A stretch of 60,582 bases of DNA from positions 1 through 60,582 of the forward strand of contig NZ_JAIVKL010000022.1 in NCBI RefSeq assembly GCF_020524045.1, read 5' to 3'. The stretch's first letter is position 1, and each line of letters begins with the position of its first letter. The translations under genes and the position numbers were made by a program. Positions 38,292-45,982 of the stretch are shown piece by piece. Under the pieces are notes generated by a model. It worked only from the letters and a program-made list of their open reading frames with translations, did not search any database and had not been told where the DNA came from. Source of the DNA: Metabacillus litoralis (GTDB lineage: Bacteria; Bacillota; Bacilli; Bacillales; Bacillaceae).

Positions 38292-38472
38292 GATTGTTAG
38301 GCTATTTTCGCAAACTTTGTTGCTTATAATTACCTGAGGAAATCAGCATTGTATTAAGTCTAGTGGGGCATCTTCTCTTCATAAAATAGTGGCCTTATAT
38401 GCGAGAATACACTGTTTATACTGCATATTTTGGTTACATAGCAACAATCTTTCAGAAAAGAGCCTTTTGTTA
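38292..38472. mobile_element. MITE-like element, family 2 (copy 2)
   Basis: The element is 38300-38464 (165 bp). It starts GGCTATTTTCGCAAAC and ends with the inverted GGCTCTTTTCTGAAAG. Much of the interior matches the copy at 3054 (TGTATTAAGTCTAGTGG and CTTCATAAAATAGT). The flanking 8-mers GATTGTTA and TTTTGTTA agree at six positions, so the duplication has decayed. It lies 10 bp after the aldolase stop codon. Confidence 0.75.
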
Positions 38473-38547
38473 TGAGAAGCAGCACTTTAAATCAACTCAA
38501 CAAGGGATGGCGAACCTTACTATAATTGATGATTCACCTAAGAGAGT

Positions 38548-38601
38548 AAAGTAGGAGACAACACCATAAATGTTTTTATGGAAATGCCTCCTACTTTTTT
38601 T
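38548..38601. terminator. Bidirectional terminator between convergent genes
   Basis: AAAGTAGGAG (38548-38557) pairs with CTCCTACTTT (38588-38597), with an inner CCATAAA/TTTATGG stem. A T-run follows on the plus strand, and A-rich sequence makes it usable on the minus strand too. It separates the aldolase and dehydrogenase genes. Confidence 0.65.
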
Positions 38602-38606
38602 AGGGG

Positions 38607-39506
38607 TTAACTTCTTAAGAAATCTGGTTTTTCGTAATTAGGGTTAGGGTATGTATAGAAACCTTCTCCTGTTTCACGACCAAGTTTGCCTTTATCAATA
38701 TATTCCGTTTTCAACAGTGAAGCTAATTTTGCATATTCTTCACTGCCTGTTGCTTGTGCTCGAGCATTAGAGATATTATAAGCAGTTGTAATTCCGACGA
38801 TATCAAGGATGGCAAATGGTCCTTTAGGAGATCCTGTAGCAATCATCCACGTTTTATCAATCGTTTCTGGATCAGAAATTTCTTTCACTAATAACTTCTG
38901 AGCAGCTTCTAATAAAGGAACTAAGAGAGAATTTAAAATATAGCCTGGCTGTTCTTTATGTAGTGGCAATGCAACCATGCCAATGGCTTTTGCAAATTCA
39001 AGTACCTCGTCAAAAATCTTCATATCTGTTCCAGGATGTTTCATAACCTCTGCAGTGTTATTGTTCCAAATTTCATTAGCAAAATGAAGAGCTAAGAATT
39101 TTTCTGGTCGACCAGTCGCTTCAGCAAACTGACTTGGTAATAGTGTTGAAGAATTTGTTGCAAAAATCGTTTTTTTAGGAGAAACTTCCCCTAATTTTTT
39201 ATAAAAATCAATCTTAATTGAAACAACTTCAGGAACTGCCTCAATAACAAGATCTGCATTTTCCACAGCTTTTGTTAAATCAGAGTAGTAGGAAATGCGA
39301 CTAACTGCAGAATTTAGCTGATCTTCAGTAGCTCGTAGATCTTCTTGATAACGTGGTTTTAACTTCGTGATTCTATCTTTCGCACGTTCAATTGCCTCAT
39401 CATTAATATCATAAAGAGAGACATTAAATCCAAAAAAAGCTGATTGGAACGCAATTTGACTACCTAACACTCCACCACCAGCAACCGTCACATTTTTATA
39501 ATTCAT
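38607..39506 (-). CDS. 3-hydroxyacyl-CoA dehydrogenase family protein
   Basis: A 299-residue NAD-dependent dehydrogenase. The Rossmann motif is VAGGGVLGSQIAFQSAFFG, with the NAD-ribose-binding aspartate in VSLYDIND. It continues with ADLVIEAVPEV, ATNSSTLLPSQFAEATGRPEKFLALHFANEIWNN and KEQPGYILNSLLVPLLEAA. It oxidises 3-hydroxyacyl-CoA or a related hydroxy acid. In many paralogues the expected histidine of the catalytic pair lies in LHFANEIW, as here. GGAG precedes the ATG. It stands alone rather than in a beta-oxidation operon. Confidence 0.85.
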   Translation of the reverse strand: MNYKNVTVAGGGVLGSQIAFQSAFFGFNVSLYDINDEAIERAKDRITKLKPRYQEDLRATEDQLNSAVSRISYYSDLTKAVENADLVIEAVPEVVSIKIDFYKKLGEVSPKKTIFATNSSTLLPSQFAEATGRPEKFLALHFANEIWNNNTAEVMKHPGTDMKIFDEVLEFAKAIGMVALPLHKEQPGYILNSLLVPLLEAAQKLLVKEISDPETIDKTWMIATGSPKGPFAILDIVGITTAYNISNARAQATGSEEYAKLASLLKTEYIDKGKLGRETGEGFYTYPNPNYEKPDFLRS

Positions 39507-39646
39507 TGATCATTCTCCTTTTCCACCATTTTTCTTGCGGCTTATTGTTTATTATCAATACGACCTTTAGTATAGACTCATTTTCTAAAAAGATGAAAGA
39601 AAGTGCTTACATTTTCATTCGGAGAGGAATGAAATGAGGATGATCT

Positions 39647-39692
39647 TGTGGAACAATTGTGAAACAAGAAAAATCGGGTGGTGACAGTCACC
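39647..39692. repeat. GGTGCC repeat, type 2 half unit (copy F)
   Basis: TGTGGAACAATTGTGAAAC at the left and GGTGACAGTCACC at the right (one change from the usual end). It touches the stop codon of the minus-strand Rrf2 gene at 39694. Confidence 0.7.
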
Positions 39693-39693
39693 A

Positions 39694-40110
39694 CTACTTG
39701 ATATCCCGAACAATATCTTCAATTGTGACAGCTCCTAGTACTTTTTCCATGGCTAGTTGTGCAGCTGAGAGGATCGGTGTGAGTGTGTTTTGGATGTTTT
39801 TTCCTACGTGACATTCAGGGTGAGGGTTTTGATGGATGCTGAATAATTCTTGTTCCTGAACCACATCTACTGCTTTATAGATCTCAAGTAATGTTATATC
39901 AGAAGGTTTCTTGGCTAACTTTGCTCCTGCGATACCTGGTTTTACTTCTATTAATCCAGCTTTTTTTAACATACCCATAATTTTTCTAATCAAAGTCGGG
40001 TTAGTATTCACACTTCCTGCTAAAAATTCGGAAGAGTTTATCCCGTCTTTATTTGAATCTATTAAGGTTAATATATGAATACCAACTGTAAATCGGCTAC
40101 TGATTGACAT
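39694..40110 (-). CDS. Rrf2-family transcriptional regulator (YwnA-like)
   Basis: A 138-residue winged-helix regulator: SSRFTVGIHILTLIDSNKDG, NTNPTLIRKIMGMLKKAGLIEVKPGIAGAKLAKKPSDITLLEIYKAVD. Only one cysteine (PHPECHVG) is present, so it cannot hold the three-cysteine cluster of IscR; it is of the YwnA or redox-sensing single-Cys type. It is divergent from an NmrA-type oxidoreductase 213 bp away. The palindrome at 40234-40258 is the likely operator. GGAG precedes the start. Confidence 0.88.
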   Translation of the reverse strand: MSISSRFTVGIHILTLIDSNKDGINSSEFLAGSVNTNPTLIRKIMGMLKKAGLIEVKPGIAGAKLAKKPSDITLLEIYKAVDVVQEQELFSIHQNPHPECHVGKNIQNTLTPILSAAQLAMEKVLGAVTIEDIVRDIK

Positions 40111-40219
40111 AAAATTCTCCTACCTTATACTGAATTCCTAAAAAAGAGATTTATCCTGTATTTGAATTGATTACAACGTATTATACCTTATATTAGGTGG
40201 AAAATGAAAAGGTTATTAG

Positions 40220-40258
40220 TTGACTTCTTGATAACATGTATCTATTATGAATACATGT
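40220..40258 (+). promoter_or_regulatory. Promoter and palindromic operator of the NmrA-type gene
   Basis: The -35 box TTGACT (40220-40225) and -10 box TATTAT (40243-40248) are 17 bp apart. ACATGTAT (40234-40241) and its complement ATACATGT (40251-40258) flank the -10 box symmetrically. A repressor such as the divergent Rrf2 protein binding here would block transcription. Confidence 0.65.
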
Positions 40259-40323
40259 GATGGATGTAGATACAAGTTAGTGTTGGAAATTCAGATAAAA
40301 CAAATTAATTGGAGGTTTAATCA

Positions 40324-41184
40324 ATGAAAATGTTAGTAACAGGAGCAACAGGTAAGCTAGGATCGAAAATTGTAGAAGCTTTATTGAAAACTGTCCCAGC
40401 AAATCAGATTGCTGTTAGTGTTCGTGATCCGAAAAAAGCAGAGGAACTACATAACCGCGGAGTAGAAGTTCGACAAGGAGATTTTGATTCTCCAGAAACA
40501 TTGGATACCGCGTTTACGGGTATCGATCGCTTGTTAATTATTTCAGCTGATGGTGATAATGAAACAAGAATCAAGCAGCATGAAAATGCAGTAGCTGCTG
40601 CAAAGCGTGCTGAAGTTAAATTCATTGCTTATACTAGTATTGCAAATGCAATGGAAAGTAAAAATGTTCTAGCACCAACACATAAAGCGACCGAAGAAGC
40701 GATTGTAAATACAGGTATTCCTTATTCATTTTTACGAAACAATTGGTATTTAGAAAATGAAAGCTCAAGCATTCAAGGTGTACTAGCAGGAGCTCCTTGG
40801 GTAACATCTGCTGGTAATGGAAAAGTAGGCTGGGCATTGCAGCAGGATTACGCAGAAGCCGCAGCAGCAGTGCTTTCTGGTAAAGGTCATGAAAATACAG
40901 TTTACGAATTGTCTGGAAAGAACCTTACTCAAGAGGAGCTCGTATCAATTCTGGGGAAGGAAATAGGAAAAGAAGTAGCACTTCAACAAGTGGATGATGT
41001 GACTTATGCTAACATTATGAAGGATGCTGGTGTACCTGAATTCCTCATTCCTTTCCTTGTCAACATTCAAGAAGGTATCAGAGAAGGCACACTTGAAGTA
41101 GAAAGTAACGATTTTGAGAAATTACTGGGACGTCCTGTAACACCAGTTGAAGAGGGTATTGCTCAAATTGTTAAAGGAATTTAA
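40324..41184 (+). CDS. NmrA-family NAD(P)H-binding oxidoreductase (QorB-like)
   Basis: A 286-residue atypical short-chain dehydrogenase. The Rossmann motif is VTGATGKLGSKIVEALL, with arginine in SVRDPKK suiting NADPH, then the GDFDSPETLDTAFTGIDRLLIIS segment, and PYSFLRNNWYLEN. It lacks the classic YxxxK pair. It resembles quinone oxidoreductase 2 and other redox-stress SDRs; the substrate is not certain. GGAGG precedes the ATG. The divergent single-Cys Rrf2 regulator suggests induction by electrophiles or oxidants. Confidence 0.85.
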   Translation: MKMLVTGATGKLGSKIVEALLKTVPANQIAVSVRDPKKAEELHNRGVEVRQGDFDSPETLDTAFTGIDRLLIISADGDNETRIKQHENAVAAAKRAEVKFIAYTSIANAMESKNVLAPTHKATEEAIVNTGIPYSFLRNNWYLENESSSIQGVLAGAPWVTSAGNGKVGWALQQDYAEAAAAVLSGKGHENTVYELSGKNLTQEELVSILGKEIGKEVALQQVDDVTYANIMKDAGVPEFLIPFLVNIQEGIREGTLEVESNDFEKLLGRPVTPVEEGIAQIVKGI

Positions 41185-41275
41185 ATATGAAAAATAACAC
41201 ACTAGGCGTAATCGTTCATAAGATTGCGTCTTTTTGTTTGGCTATTTTTGGAGGAGATTTTGTCGAAAATAGTCT

Positions 41276-41375
41276 AATCGATGATAATATCTAAAAATCG
41301 AAGATAAATCCGTAGAATCGAAGATAAATTCCGAAAATCGAAGATAATTTTCTAGAATCGAAGACAAATTTACAA
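41276..41375. repeat. 20-bp tandem repeat, five copies
   Basis: AATCGAAGATAAAT-like units begin at 41276, 41296, 41316, 41336 and 41356, an exact 20-bp period. The first is the most diverged (AATCGATGATAA). The spacer half of each unit varies. There is no coding frame, since 20 is not a multiple of three. It lies in the 568-bp gap after the NmrA-type gene; the rest of the gap to 41700 shows no gene. Confidence 0.8.
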
Positions 41376-41713
41376 AATTAACATCTGCATTTAATTGTTG
41401 ACGCTTACAAGTGTTTTGAGTTTGTTAATTTAATTGCTTTTTCACCATCTTACCTGAGTTTGATGAGTTTTTGAAAGGTTTTTATGGAGAATTATCCCAA
41501 TCAAGCTAGGTAGATGATAAAAAGGGTACTGTTCCAAGAAAAATGGATGCCACTGCCCTCTAAACAGTAAAATTCCCCCTGAGTTCTACAAAAAGACCTT
41601 AGTATGAGCGAGAAGAGACCTGATTTTTAATGTAAGTTATCTGATTTTCGAATTAATTATTGTGTGAAAGTTCAATACAATAAGGAGAAGTACATAAATT
41701 TTTGTGGATAAAA

Positions 41714-41729
41714 ATGATAGCGCTATCAA
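41714..41729 (+). promoter_or_regulatory. cre site (CcpA operator) before the GH115 gene
   Basis: ATGATAGCGCTATCAA matches WTGNAARCGNWWWCAW at 15 of 16 positions and contains a perfect palindrome TGATAGCGCTATCA. It lies 24 bp before the ATG, between any promoter and the ribosome binding site, where CcpA would act as a roadblock. Another LacI-type regulator is possible. Confidence 0.75.
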
Positions 41730-41752
41730 CTGGTTTTTCAAGGAGGAAAAAA

Positions 41753-43822
41753 ATGAGTGAGATTTCACAAGTAATTATTGATCATACCTGTATAATTTCT
41801 AGACCAAAAAATATCTCAAAAGCTGTGCAGCATGCGCTAGATATGGTTGTTAGAGATCATAAAAAAGTATTTGGGAAACAACCTGAGATAAAAGTAGATT
41901 CTGAGAACGAAGCAACAATTGTAATAAGAAATGTAGCCAATCGTGATGAATGTCCAACTAGACCAGAAGCCTATGGTTTTCGTTTCGTGAAAAATAACGA
42001 TAAATGGTCTCTGCACATTATTGGATATGATGATTTGGGGATTATTTATGGATTGCTAGAATATAGCCGACAATTTTTAGGTATAGATCCATTCTGGTAT
42101 TGGGCTGATTTACCTGTTCAAACAGCAAAAAAAATGCAGATCCATACAGAGAAATTTGATTCTGTTGAGCAAAAGGTAAAATACCGTGGGTGGTTTGTGA
42201 ATGACGAAGTGTGCTTAATTGGATGGAAAGAAGAATATCCACCAGCAAAAGACGTGTGGTATCCAGTATTTGAAGCTTTATTAAGATGTGGTGGAAATAT
42301 GGTCATACCTGGTACAGATCTTCCTAAGCACGGAATTCATGCTGATTTAGCATTAGAGATGGGATTGTGGGTCACACATCATCATGCGGAACCTTTGGGT
42401 GCGGAAATGTTTTTACGAGCTTATCCTGGTAAAAAACCAAGCTACAAAGAAAATCCTGAGCTATTTGAAGCTCTTTGGGAAGAAGCGATTCAGAAACAAA
42501 AAGATGAAAAAATTGTTTGGGTGCTTTCATTTAGAGGACAAGGAGATGCACCATTTTGGCAGTATGATCCAGAATTCGATACCGCTGAAAAAAGGGGTGA
42601 AATGATTTCCAAGGTTGTTGCACGGCAATATGAAATGGTTTGGCGCTCCGTTGACCAACCTGTTTGTTGCATGGCTCTTTACGGTGAAATAGCTGAGTTA
42701 TATGAAGATGGACATATCACAGTGCCAGATGGTGTGCTTAAAATTTGGGCGGATAATGGATATGGCAAAATGGTTTCGCGAAGACAAGGAAATGAAAACT
42801 ATCGAATTCCTTCACTACCTAAAGAGGGTGATACTGGTGAAAACGGAATTTACTATCATGTTACTTTTCATGATCTTCAAGCATCAAATCATTTGACAAT
42901 GTTCCCTTCACCTCCTGATCTGATAAAGGAAGAAGTAGAAAAAGCTTTACATGCTAATGCTGCATCATATCTTTTATTAAACAGTGGAAATATCCGACCG
43001 CATCTATATCCATTAGATCTTATTAGTTACTTATGGCGTAATGGCAGTATTGATGTTCGTGACCACCAACAAAAATTCATCAGTCGTCTTTATAAAACAC
43101 ATCATGATGAAATAACGAAACTGTACAATAGCTTTTTTGAAAAGTCCATTCAGTATGGACCTAATATTGATGATAAAGCAGGTGAAGAATTTTATCATCA
43201 TAACGCACGGAAAATTCTTGGACATTGGCTCCAAGGTAAAAGCAATATTCCAAATGAGAAGCTTTTTTGGGCAACAGGTAAAATTCCTTTTATGGATCAA
43301 GTGAAATGGTTTTTGGATGTATGTGAAAGCAGTTTACCAGGCTGGGAGGAATTATTGGAAGATTGCCAACAGCTTTCTGCTAAACTATCAAAAGAAGATC
43401 AACAAAGGTTTTTAGATCAATTCATTCTACAAGTGACAATCCATGTTTCAGGTTGTAAAGGATTTATTTCATTATGTGAATCTTATTTAACCTTCACCCA
43501 AAATGACTCTCCCCGTGCTTTTGTTCAGGCTTCACAATCTATTTGGTCTTACAAGGAAGGCCAGGTTGCATTAAAGAAGTCTGAGCATGGTAAATGGAAA
43601 AACTTCTACCGAGCAGATTGGTTAACAAACATTGAAAGCACCATCTATTCGCTGGAAGCTCTAAGAAAATTCCTAAGGATGCAAGGAGATAGCCCCGACT
43701 TCTTCCTATGGTACAAAGAATACCTCATGCCAGAAACAGAAAAACACATTTACCTAGAAAACACCCATCGGAATCCTTATTCGGATGATGAATTAGCTAG
43801 AATGCTAGCGGAGAAATGGTAG
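41753..43822 (+). CDS. GH115-type xylan alpha-glucuronidase
   Basis: A 689-residue protein. The N-terminal domain (about residues 1-125) resembles the GH67/GH20-type beta domain (EATIVIRNVANR, YGFRFVKNNDKWSLHIIGYDDLGIIYGLLEYSRQFLGI). The barrel starts at YRGWFVNDEVCLIGW, the family 115 motif. It has no signal peptide, so it would act on imported glucurono-xylo-oligosaccharides. It is shorter than characterised GH115 enzymes of about 950 residues, lacking the usual C-terminal region, so a divergent subfamily is possible. AAGGAGG precedes the ATG, and a cre site suggests carbon catabolite repression. Confidence 0.72.
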   Translation: MSEISQVIIDHTCIISRPKNISKAVQHALDMVVRDHKKVFGKQPEIKVDSENEATIVIRNVANRDECPTRPEAYGFRFVKNNDKWSLHIIGYDDLGIIYGLLEYSRQFLGIDPFWYWADLPVQTAKKMQIHTEKFDSVEQKVKYRGWFVNDEVCLIGWKEEYPPAKDVWYPVFEALLRCGGNMVIPGTDLPKHGIHADLALEMGLWVTHHHAEPLGAEMFLRAYPGKKPSYKENPELFEALWEEAIQKQKDEKIVWVLSFRGQGDAPFWQYDPEFDTAEKRGEMISKVVARQYEMVWRSVDQPVCCMALYGEIAELYEDGHITVPDGVLKIWADNGYGKMVSRRQGNENYRIPSLPKEGDTGENGIYYHVTFHDLQASNHLTMFPSPPDLIKEEVEKALHANAASYLLLNSGNIRPHLYPLDLISYLWRNGSIDVRDHQQKFISRLYKTHHDEITKLYNSFFEKSIQYGPNIDDKAGEEFYHHNARKILGHWLQGKSNIPNEKLFWATGKIPFMDQVKWFLDVCESSLPGWEELLEDCQQLSAKLSKEDQQRFLDQFILQVTIHVSGCKGFISLCESYLTFTQNDSPRAFVQASQSIWSYKEGQVALKKSEHGKWKNFYRADWLTNIESTIYSLEALRKFLRMQGDSPDFFLWYKEYLMPETEKHIYLENTHRNPYSDDELARMLAEKW

Positions 43823-43823
43823 G

Positions 43824-43870
43824 GGTGCCTGTCACCGCCCGGTTTTTCTTGTTTCACAACTTGTTCCACA
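43824..43870. repeat. GGTGCC repeat, type 2 half unit (copy G)
   Basis: GGTGCCTGTCACCGCCCGG at the left and GTTCCACA at the right. It starts two bases after the GH115 stop codon, in the opposite orientation to copies D-F. Confidence 0.75.
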
Positions 43871-43881
43871 GAAACTAAAAA

Positions 43882-43939
43882 AAGCTTGTTTCTTCTCATG
43901 TTAGTGTCGAGATGACAATTCATGAGATGGAACAGGCTT
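43882..43939. terminator. Bidirectional terminator between GH115 and DinB genes
   Basis: AAGCTTGTT (43882-43890) pairs with AACAGGCTT (43931-43939), and TCTCATG (43894-43900) with CATGAGA (43921-43927). CTTTATTT follows on the plus strand and a run of T on the minus strand. Confidence 0.65.
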
Positions 43940-43985
43940 CTTTATTTGAGAAATTAAACTGATGCTTAAACTACAATTATTCCCT

Positions 43986-44450
43986 CTAAACCAACTTCAA
44001 AATCGATTTCATCATCCCAATATGCATTCCTTCATGATAGAAACCAAATCGAATAAATTCGTGTGGAGTACTTAATGTGAAACCAGTGGAAGTTGTATAA
44101 GGTTCTTGCACTTTTTCATCTAGATTACTTGAGTCAATCTCTACATAACGTTTTAACTGATTTTCTAATAATTGAACAATTGCTTCTACACTTGGAACAG
44201 CAGCATCCCATGTTGTTGGAGCGGTTCCAGGAATGAAATAGGTATCAATATTATCAGGGAAGTGAGGAGAAGTATTCGTGATTCTAGAGTAAAACCTTTC
44301 ACTGATTACATAAATATGACCCAGATTCCAATGGATATTATGTGGAAATCCTTCGGGTGTTTTTTCAATTTGATTCTGTGATAACTCATTTGCAATTCGA
44401 ATCGTGACATTACGAATAATTGTTAATTCAGAAAAAAGTGCCTGGCTCAT
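43986..44450 (-). CDS. DinB-family protein
   Basis: A 154-residue four-helix-bundle protein of the DinB/YfiT-like metal-binding superfamily. The metal-binding histidines are suggested by HNIHWNLGHIYVISERFY and FYHEGMHIGMM. Members include putative thiol transferases using bacillithiol or mycothiol; the reaction here is unknown. AGGGAG precedes the ATG. It faces away from the methionine gamma-lyase gene, sharing a 200-bp promoter gap. Confidence 0.8.
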   Translation of the reverse strand: MSQALFSELTIIRNVTIRIANELSQNQIEKTPEGFPHNIHWNLGHIYVISERFYSRITNTSPHFPDNIDTYFIPGTAPTTWDAAVPSVEAIVQLLENQLKRYVEIDSSNLDEKVQEPYTTSTGFTLSTPHEFIRFGFYHEGMHIGMMKSILKLV

Positions 44451-44607
44451 GTTTGGGCTCCCTTCAAATAGAAAAACTGAATTTCAGAATACTAATTACC
44501 ATTATATAGGAAAATATATTTTATAGAAAGTAAGACTCTCAATTTATGAGTTACTTAGAAAAATATCATGTACCAAGTGACGAATAAGTTATAGAGAAAA
44601 TATCATA

Positions 44608-44639
44608 TTATACAACAAGTATTATACAAGCTTGTATAA
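44608..44639 (+). promoter_or_regulatory. Operator-like repeats before methionine gamma-lyase
   Basis: A perfect 18-bp palindrome TTATACAAGCTTGTATAA (44622-44639) directly precedes the GGGGG ribosome binding site. An extra half site TTATACAA lies at 44608-44615. A dimeric repressor bound here would block transcription or translation. The regulator is not in the window. Confidence 0.6.
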
Positions 44640-44650
44640 GGGGGATTTTC

Positions 44651-45838
44651 ATGAAAAAGGAAAGTAATTATCGCTTTGAAACAAAGTCAATACATTCTGG
44701 CTATGATGCAAAAAATCATAATGACAGTTTAACCCCACCTATTTATCAAACCTCCACATTTACTTTTTCCTCTATTCAACAAGGTGCAAATCGATTTGCA
44801 GGTGTAGAAGATGGCTATATTTATTCAAGACTTTCAAATCCAACTGTAACAATTTTAGAAGAAAGAATGGCTCAGCTCGAGGAGGGAGAAGCAGCGCTCG
44901 CGTTTGGATCTGGTATGGCTGCTGTATCAGCTGTGTTAATTGGATTAACCAAAGCTAACGATCATATTTTGTGTTCAAAAGGGCTATACGGATGTACATT
45001 TGGCTTGCTACAAATGCTTCAAGAAAAATATTCGATACAGCATTCCCTTTCAAATTTATCAACATCTGATGAAATTCTTTCAGGTATTCGAGAAAATACG
45101 TCATGTATTTATATCGAAACACCCATTAATCCTACTATGAAAATAATTGATTTAGAACTAGTTACAAAAATTGCGAAAGAAAAGGGCATCAAGGTTGTTG
45201 TTGATAATACTTTTTTAACACCATATTTGCAAAAACCTCTAATAATAGGCTGTGACCTTGTCATCCATAGTGCAACAAAATACATCGGAGGTCATGGAGA
45301 TGTGATCGCAGGAATTGTTGCTGGTGAAGCAGACACGATTCGTTACTTAAAGAAAACTACACAGAAGGATATCGGAGGAGTGATTTCTCCGTTTGATGCA
45401 TGGTTATTACTTAGAGGGCTGAAAACATTGGGAGTTAGGATGGATCGACATTGCGAAAATGCAGAAAAGATCGTTGAAAAGCTGAGGAATCATGCAAAGG
45501 TTAAATCAGTTTACTATCCTGGAGATATAACACATCCTGATTATCAAATAGCGAAAAAGCAAATGAAAAAAGGTGGTGGACTTATTTCCTTTGAAGTGAC
45601 TGGCTCATATGAAGATGCCGTCAAATTTGCTGATCACCTGGAGTTAATTCAGATCGCCGTTAGTCTCGGAGATGCAGAAACTCTTATCCAGCACCCAGCT
45701 TCAATGACACATGCTGTCGTTCCAGAAGAAACGCGCAAACAGATGGGAATAACAAATGAATTACTTCGACTATCTGTTGGTCTAGAAGCATGGGAGGATA
45801 TTTGGGGAGATCTGGAGCAGGCATTGGATCAATTGTGA
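44651..45838 (+). CDS. Methionine gamma-lyase-type PLP enzyme
   Basis: A 395-residue member of the Cys/Met metabolism PLP family. The N-terminus is TKSIHSGYDAKNHNDSLTPPIYQTSTF, with ALAFGSGMAAVSAVL, and the PLP lysine is in IHSATKYIGGHGDVIAGI. The segment SKGLYGCTFGLLQ carries cysteine at the position that distinguishes methionine gamma-lyase from cystathionine gamma-synthase and lyase. The reaction would release methanethiol, ammonia and 2-oxobutanoate. Its TGA stop lies inside repeat H. The neighbouring alcohol dehydrogenase may reduce aldehydes, but no direct link is evident. Confidence 0.82.
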   Translation: MKKESNYRFETKSIHSGYDAKNHNDSLTPPIYQTSTFTFSSIQQGANRFAGVEDGYIYSRLSNPTVTILEERMAQLEEGEAALAFGSGMAAVSAVLIGLTKANDHILCSKGLYGCTFGLLQMLQEKYSIQHSLSNLSTSDEILSGIRENTSCIYIETPINPTMKIIDLELVTKIAKEKGIKVVVDNTFLTPYLQKPLIIGCDLVIHSATKYIGGHGDVIAGIVAGEADTIRYLKKTTQKDIGGVISPFDAWLLLRGLKTLGVRMDRHCENAEKIVEKLRNHAKVKSVYYPGDITHPDYQIAKKQMKKGGGLISFEVTGSYEDAVKFADHLELIQIAVSLGDAETLIQHPASMTHAVVPEETRKQMGITNELLRLSVGLEAWEDIWGDLEQALDQL

Positions 45839-45898
45839 AAGAAAAACCGGGTGGTGACAGGCACCGCCCGGTTTTTCTTGTTTCACGAATGTTTCACA
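45835..45898. repeat. GGTGCC repeat, type 2 palindromic form (copy H)
   Basis: Two type 2 arms meet head to head: GTGAAAGAAAAACCGGG on the left and CCCGGTTTTTCTTGTTTCAC on the right, sharing the TGGTGACAGGCACC centre. It forms a long hairpin and contains the methionine gamma-lyase stop codon (45836-45838), so it has replaced or created the gene's end. Confidence 0.8.
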
Positions 45899-45914
45899 GC
45901 AAAAATACAAAGGC

Positions 45915-45939
45915 TAATGCAATGTAATTGCTTTCATTC
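45915..45939 (+). promoter_or_regulatory. Shared 25-bp motif, cre-like
   Basis: TAATGCAATGTAATTGCTTT followed by CATTC matches the motif at 14509-14533 at 23 of 25 positions. Its inner 16 bases fit the CcpA operator at 14 positions, but the central CG is TG. It lies 44 bp before the alcohol dehydrogenase start. Confidence 0.45.
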
Positions 45940-45982
45940 ACTAATAAATATTAATATAGAGTTTAGACAGGAGGAGAAATTT

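Noticed and set aside
45851-45982. N-terminal extension of the alcohol dehydrogenase
   Set aside because: It starts in repeat H; the ATG at 45983 with GGAGGAG matches the family start.
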